In this document: piece after piece, positions 5,191-7,335 of the stretch
Layout: every line of letters starts with the position of its first letter
Position numbering within the stretch: position 1 is the stretch's first letter
Assembly: GCA_023403475.1 (NCBI GenBank)
Contig: JAEYEL010000095.1
Span: 1-7,335 of the forward strand
Length of the DNA stretch: 7,335 nt
Source of the DNA: Actinomycetes bacterium
GTDB taxonomy: Bacteria; Actinomycetota; Coriobacteriia; Coriobacteriales; Eggerthellaceae
Reading direction: 5' to 3'
The notes under the pieces: model-generated
Databases searched by the model: none
Told to the model about the DNA's origin: nothing
The model's input: only the letters and a program-made list of their open reading frames with translations
Program-made: the position numbers and the translations under genes

Positions 5191-5256
5191 TTGAGTTTGA
5201 ATTTGAGCTCGAGCTTGGGTTCAATCTTGGATCCGAGCTTGGGCCCGAACTTAAGC
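5191..5256. repeat. Degenerate hexamer array, YYRRRY periodicity
   Basis: Eleven consecutive hexamers (TTGAGT, TTGAAT, TTGAGC, TCGAGC, TTGGGT, TCAATC, TTGGAT, CCGAGC, TTGGGC, CCGAAC, TTAAGC) follow one another without gaps. Ten fit YYRRRY, and the sixth (TCAATC) has one break. The array is therefore alternating triplets of pyrimidines and purines, which is close to self-complementary. It contains the palindromes GAGCTC, CTCGAG, GGATCC, GGGCCC and CTTAAG. Confidence 0.7.
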
Positions 5257-5287
5257 GCAAACCGGCATTGAGGCTTTAGGTGTCGTC

Positions 5288-5303
5288 AACTTCGTCCGAA
5301 GTT
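5288..5303. promoter_or_regulatory. Perfect 16-bp dyad, operator candidate for permease gene
   Basis: AACTTCG (5288-5294) and CGAAGTT (5297-5303) are perfect reverse complements around TC, about 100 bp before the permease ATG. The 7-2-7 form is typical of a homodimeric repressor site. No second copy is visible in this window. Confidence 0.45.
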
Positions 5304-5322
5304 TATGCAAGGGGTGCATTGC

Positions 5323-5359
5323 GGTTTGTCGGAGCGGTCGCGTTTATCGCCGCCAAACC
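5323..5359 (+). promoter_or_regulatory. Hairpin in permease 5' leader
   Basis: GGTTTG (5323-5328) pairs with CAAACC (5354-5359). GCGG (5334-5337) pairs with CCGC (5350-5353) above a one-sided bulge. The stem would end 47 nt before the ATG. Regulatory use is unproven. Confidence 0.35.
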
Positions 5360-5406
5360 AGAGTGCACCGCTTGGTGTTCTTGCAGGCCATAGAGAATCG
5401 AGTTCT

Positions 5407-6831
5407 ATGACGTCCATAGTGAAAAGCCGCAGGGTACTTGCCGCGTTGACGGCGGTGTTGTTCGCCTGCGTTTTGGCATGCGGTGTGCTTGCGGCAATGC
5501 CTTCCGGCGCGTATGCGCTTGATGTGGTGAAGTGCACGGCGCGCACGAATGCCGACGGTGCCAGCGAGGTGCTCGGCGGCATCGAGACCCGCGTGACATG
5601 GGAGGGGCAGAGCAACGCCGACGAACAGCTCGAGGGCATTGCCTTCACGTTTCCCGCAGGCACCACGTTTTCGCTCGACAATGCGCGCATAACCATGCTT
5701 TCGGGCGACGATCTTATGACGCGCACGACAATCGACGCCGAGTTTTCCGCCGATGGTGAAACGTTCCGTGCCGATTTCGCGGAGCCGGCGCAGGCCGGAG
5801 GTTACTTCCGCGTGGAAGTGTACGGGGTGCATTTTCCCGCCGACGGGGGCGACATGGTCTTGACCGGGACGTACGCCACAGGCGGCGGTACCGAACAGGC
5901 TATGGAGGCTATCCCCTCCATTCCGGTGACGGGCGTAACCATTACCAAGCAGATTTCCTCATGGTTGGAAGATCAGGAATGGGTGAAGGCATGGAATTCC
6001 AGCAAGTTTTTGTTCCTGTTCCTGAACCCTCTTATCCTGGTTACCAGCTTCCCGGTGATACTCAAGGGCTTCTTCATGGCACTCGGTATCGTGGCGTGCG
6101 CGTTTCCGCTGGCCATTCCCTTTGGCCTTTTGCTCGCCCTCATGCGCATGGCGCGTTTCCGCTTGTTTCGCGGTCTGGCCACCGCCTATGTGAACATCGT
6201 GCGCGGAACGCCTTTGTTCCTGCAAATCTATATCGCATTTTTCGGTTTGCCGTTGGCTGGCATCAAGATTCCGGAATTCCTGCTGGGCGTTATCGTGCTT
6301 TCCATGAATTCGAGCGCATATCTATGCGAGATCTTCCGCGCCGGCATCCAGTCCATTAGCAAAGGGCAGTTCGAGGCCGCGCGATCGCTGGGCATGAACG
6401 GTGCGCAGACTATGCTCTTCGTTATCATCCCGCAGACGGTGCGGCGCGTTATTCCCACTATGACCAGCGAGTTCATTTTGCTGTACAAGGATACGTCGAT
6501 GCTTGCCGCAGTAGGCTTCATGGAAGTGGTCATGTACGCCAAAACCATCGTGGCATCTACGGGCTCTATCACGCCCTACATCGTGGCGGCGTGCTTCTAT
6601 CTGGTCATCACGCTGCCGCTGGCGAAGCTGGTGGGCAAGCTGGAGAATCGTTTGGCGGGCAACGATGCCGGCAAAACGCCCGGCGGCAAGAAGAGGCGCA
6701 AGCGCGGTAAGGCTGCGGAAGCGGCCATCACCGGTGCGTCAACGCCGGTCGCGGCGGGCGTTATCGCCGCGAAGCTTGAGGATTCTTCCGATGGCGACTA
6801 CATAACGCCCGAGCAGATGTCGAGCCTGTAA
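5407..6831 (+). CDS. Amino-acid ABC transporter permease with fused N-terminal extracytoplasmic domain
   Basis: The 474-residue protein is the membrane channel of the uptake system. Residues 1-37 are a signal sequence (basic start, hydrophobic core 10-30, then AYA-LD, a possible signal-peptidase I site after Ala37). Residues 38 to about 200 form a hydrophilic, beta-rich-looking domain of no family I recognise. A HisM/GlnP-type permease domain follows, with membrane segments near 203-246, 264-284, 288-310, 355-378 and 388-410. RGTPLFLQIY (266-275) and the EAA loop starting EAARSLGM (323-330) are diagnostic, and the loop docks on the ATPase. The C-terminus (418-474) is a cytoplasmic tail with KKRRKRGK (428-435). 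Typical family members have about 220-250 residues. ATG 5407 is chosen because it begins the signal sequence. An in-frame ATG 34 codons upstream adds residues that spoil it. The ribosome-binding site is weak (GAG at 5400-5402). Confidence 0.9.
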   Translation: MTSIVKSRRVLAALTAVLFACVLACGVLAAMPSGAYALDVVKCTARTNADGASEVLGGIETRVTWEGQSNADEQLEGIAFTFPAGTTFSLDNARITMLSGDDLMTRTTIDAEFSADGETFRADFAEPAQAGGYFRVEVYGVHFPADGGDMVLTGTYATGGGTEQAMEAIPSIPVTGVTITKQISSWLEDQEWVKAWNSSKFLFLFLNPLILVTSFPVILKGFFMALGIVACAFPLAIPFGLLLALMRMARFRLFRGLATAYVNIVRGTPLFLQIYIAFFGLPLAGIKIPEFLLGVIVLSMNSSAYLCEIFRAGIQSISKGQFEAARSLGMNGAQTMLFVIIPQTVRRVIPTMTSEFILLYKDTSMLAAVGFMEVVMYAKTIVASTGSITPYIVAACFYLVITLPLAKLVGKLENRLAGNDAGKTPGGKKRRKRGKAAEAAITGASTPVAAGVIAAKLEDSSDGDYITPEQMSSL

Positions 6832-6845
6832 GGAAGGTGCATGGC

Positions 6846-7335
6846 ATGTCCAATTTGAAACATGGCGACACTGCAAGGGCAAAAGAGGCTTCTCTCGCAG
6901 ATGGTGTGCGCGACGCGAAGCTGGTCGGCTCGTCTGCGACCAAGCTAGCCGAAGAAGCGGTTTCTTCTGCGCAAGGCAACGAGTGCGATCCGTCTTCCGG
7001 CGCTGTCGTCCGTATCGTCGATCTGCATAAGAGCTTCGGCGACTTGCACGTGCTGCGCGGGGTCGATCTTGAGGTGCAGCGTGGGGAAGTGGTGGTCATT
7101 TTAGGGCCTTCCGGTTCCGGCAAGTCGACGCTTCTGCGTTGCGTGAACCTGTTGGAAACCCCTACGAGCGGTCACGTGTTCTTCGAGGACACCGAGATAA
7201 CCGATCCGAAAACCGACATCAATGCCGTGCGCGCCAAGGTGGGCATGGTGTTCCAGAGCTTCAATTTGTTCCCGCATCTTACGGCGAAGTCGAACGTCAT
7301 GCTCGCGCAGCGCAAGGTTTTGAAGCGTTCCAAAG
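6846..7335 (+). CDS. Amino-acid ABC transporter ATP-binding protein, C-terminus outside window
   Basis: The frame is open for 163 codons to the window end. It encodes the GlnQ/HisP-type ATPase that powers the permease from the cytosolic face. Walker A is GPSGSGKST (87-95), and the Q-loop is in MVFQSFNLFPHL (134-145, Gln137). The signature and Walker B motifs lie beyond the edge. Family proteins begin about where VVRIVDLHKSFG starts here (54-65), so the first 53 residues, rich in Ala, Ser, Glu and Lys, are an extra segment. ATG 6846 follows AAGGAAGG (6830-6837). ATG 6841 is closer to that site but hits TGA after five codons. The permease stop is 14 bp upstream, so the two are co-transcribed. 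Confidence 0.93.
   Translation, partial: MSNLKHGDTARAKEASLADGVRDAKLVGSSATKLAEEAVSSAQGNECDPSSGAVVRIVDLHKSFGDLHVLRGVDLEVQRGEVVVILGPSGSGKSTLLRCVNLLETPTSGHVFFEDTEITDPKTDINAVRAKVGMVFQSFNLFPHLTAKSNVMLAQRKVLKRSK

Larger units (their letters stand above)
5086..5406. other. 321-bp non-coding gap inside the transporter locus
   Basis: The gap holds, in order, the strong hairpin, a run of GCTCTCGC repeats (5145-5160), the hexamer-periodic array, a perfect 16-bp dyad, the small inverted repeat ATGCA/TGCAT (5305-5319) and a larger hairpin. A frame is open through the array and into the permease leader, but it has no fitting start or ribosome-binding site. No clear -35/-10 pair is visible. Confidence 0.6.

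Noticed and set aside
5191..5256. Cluster of restriction-site palindromes, as in a vector polylinker
   Set aside because: The palindromes follow from the YYRRRY periodicity. The units are degenerate and the flanks continue as ordinary native sequence, so vector contamination is not supported.
5305..5406. Earlier in-frame start for the permease
   Set aside because: The added 34 residues are not family-like and would place a polar stretch before the signal sequence, and dyad and hairpin elements occupy this DNA.

Overview
The window looks like chromosomal DNA of a GC-rich Gram-positive actinobacterium. I infer class Coriobacteriia, near Eggerthella or Slackia. The reasons are the Ala/Gly-rich, GC-ending codons of the core genes, a lipoprotein solute-binding protein, and the style of the amino-acid ABC transporter. 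This assignment is from pattern recognition and has not been checked by a search.

Layout. (1) Positions 1-298: the likely start of a divergent minus-strand gene that leaves the window, and the shared upstream region. (2) 299-1426: a long MazG-type nucleotide pyrophosphohydrolase with a repeat-built N-terminal extension. (3) 1427-3836: a less GC-rich accessory stretch holding a shortened DUF2442 protein, an AAA_14/DUF4143 ATPase with a nuclease-like C-terminus, and a class III (self-inhibited) Fic AMP-transferase. (4) 3837-4245: non-coding, with GCGCA-type dyads, a 17-bp tandem repeat, two TATAAT boxes and a hairpin-rich leader. (5) 4246-7335: an amino-acid ABC transporter. It encodes a lipoprotein binding protein, a permease with an unusual secreted-side domain at its N-terminus, and an ATPase cut by the window end.

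How the genes work together. The last three genes form one polar amino-acid uptake system: the lipoprotein captures the ligand, the HisM/GlnP-type permease forms the channel, and the GlnQ/HisP-type ATPase drives it. The 321-bp gap between binding-protein and permease genes is unusually long for such an operon. It carries a strong hairpin, a hexamer-periodic array and a perfect 16-bp dyad, so separate control of the two parts is likely. The DUF2442/ATPase/Fic stretch looks like acquired cargo between two housekeeping loci. No integrase, transposase or tRNA is visible to explain its arrival.

Most unusual points: the roughly 165-residue extracytoplasmic domain fused to the permease; a binding protein with a CxxC motif where the family's amino-group-binding Asp normally lies; the YYRRRY-periodic array; and the operator-like 17-bp repeats.
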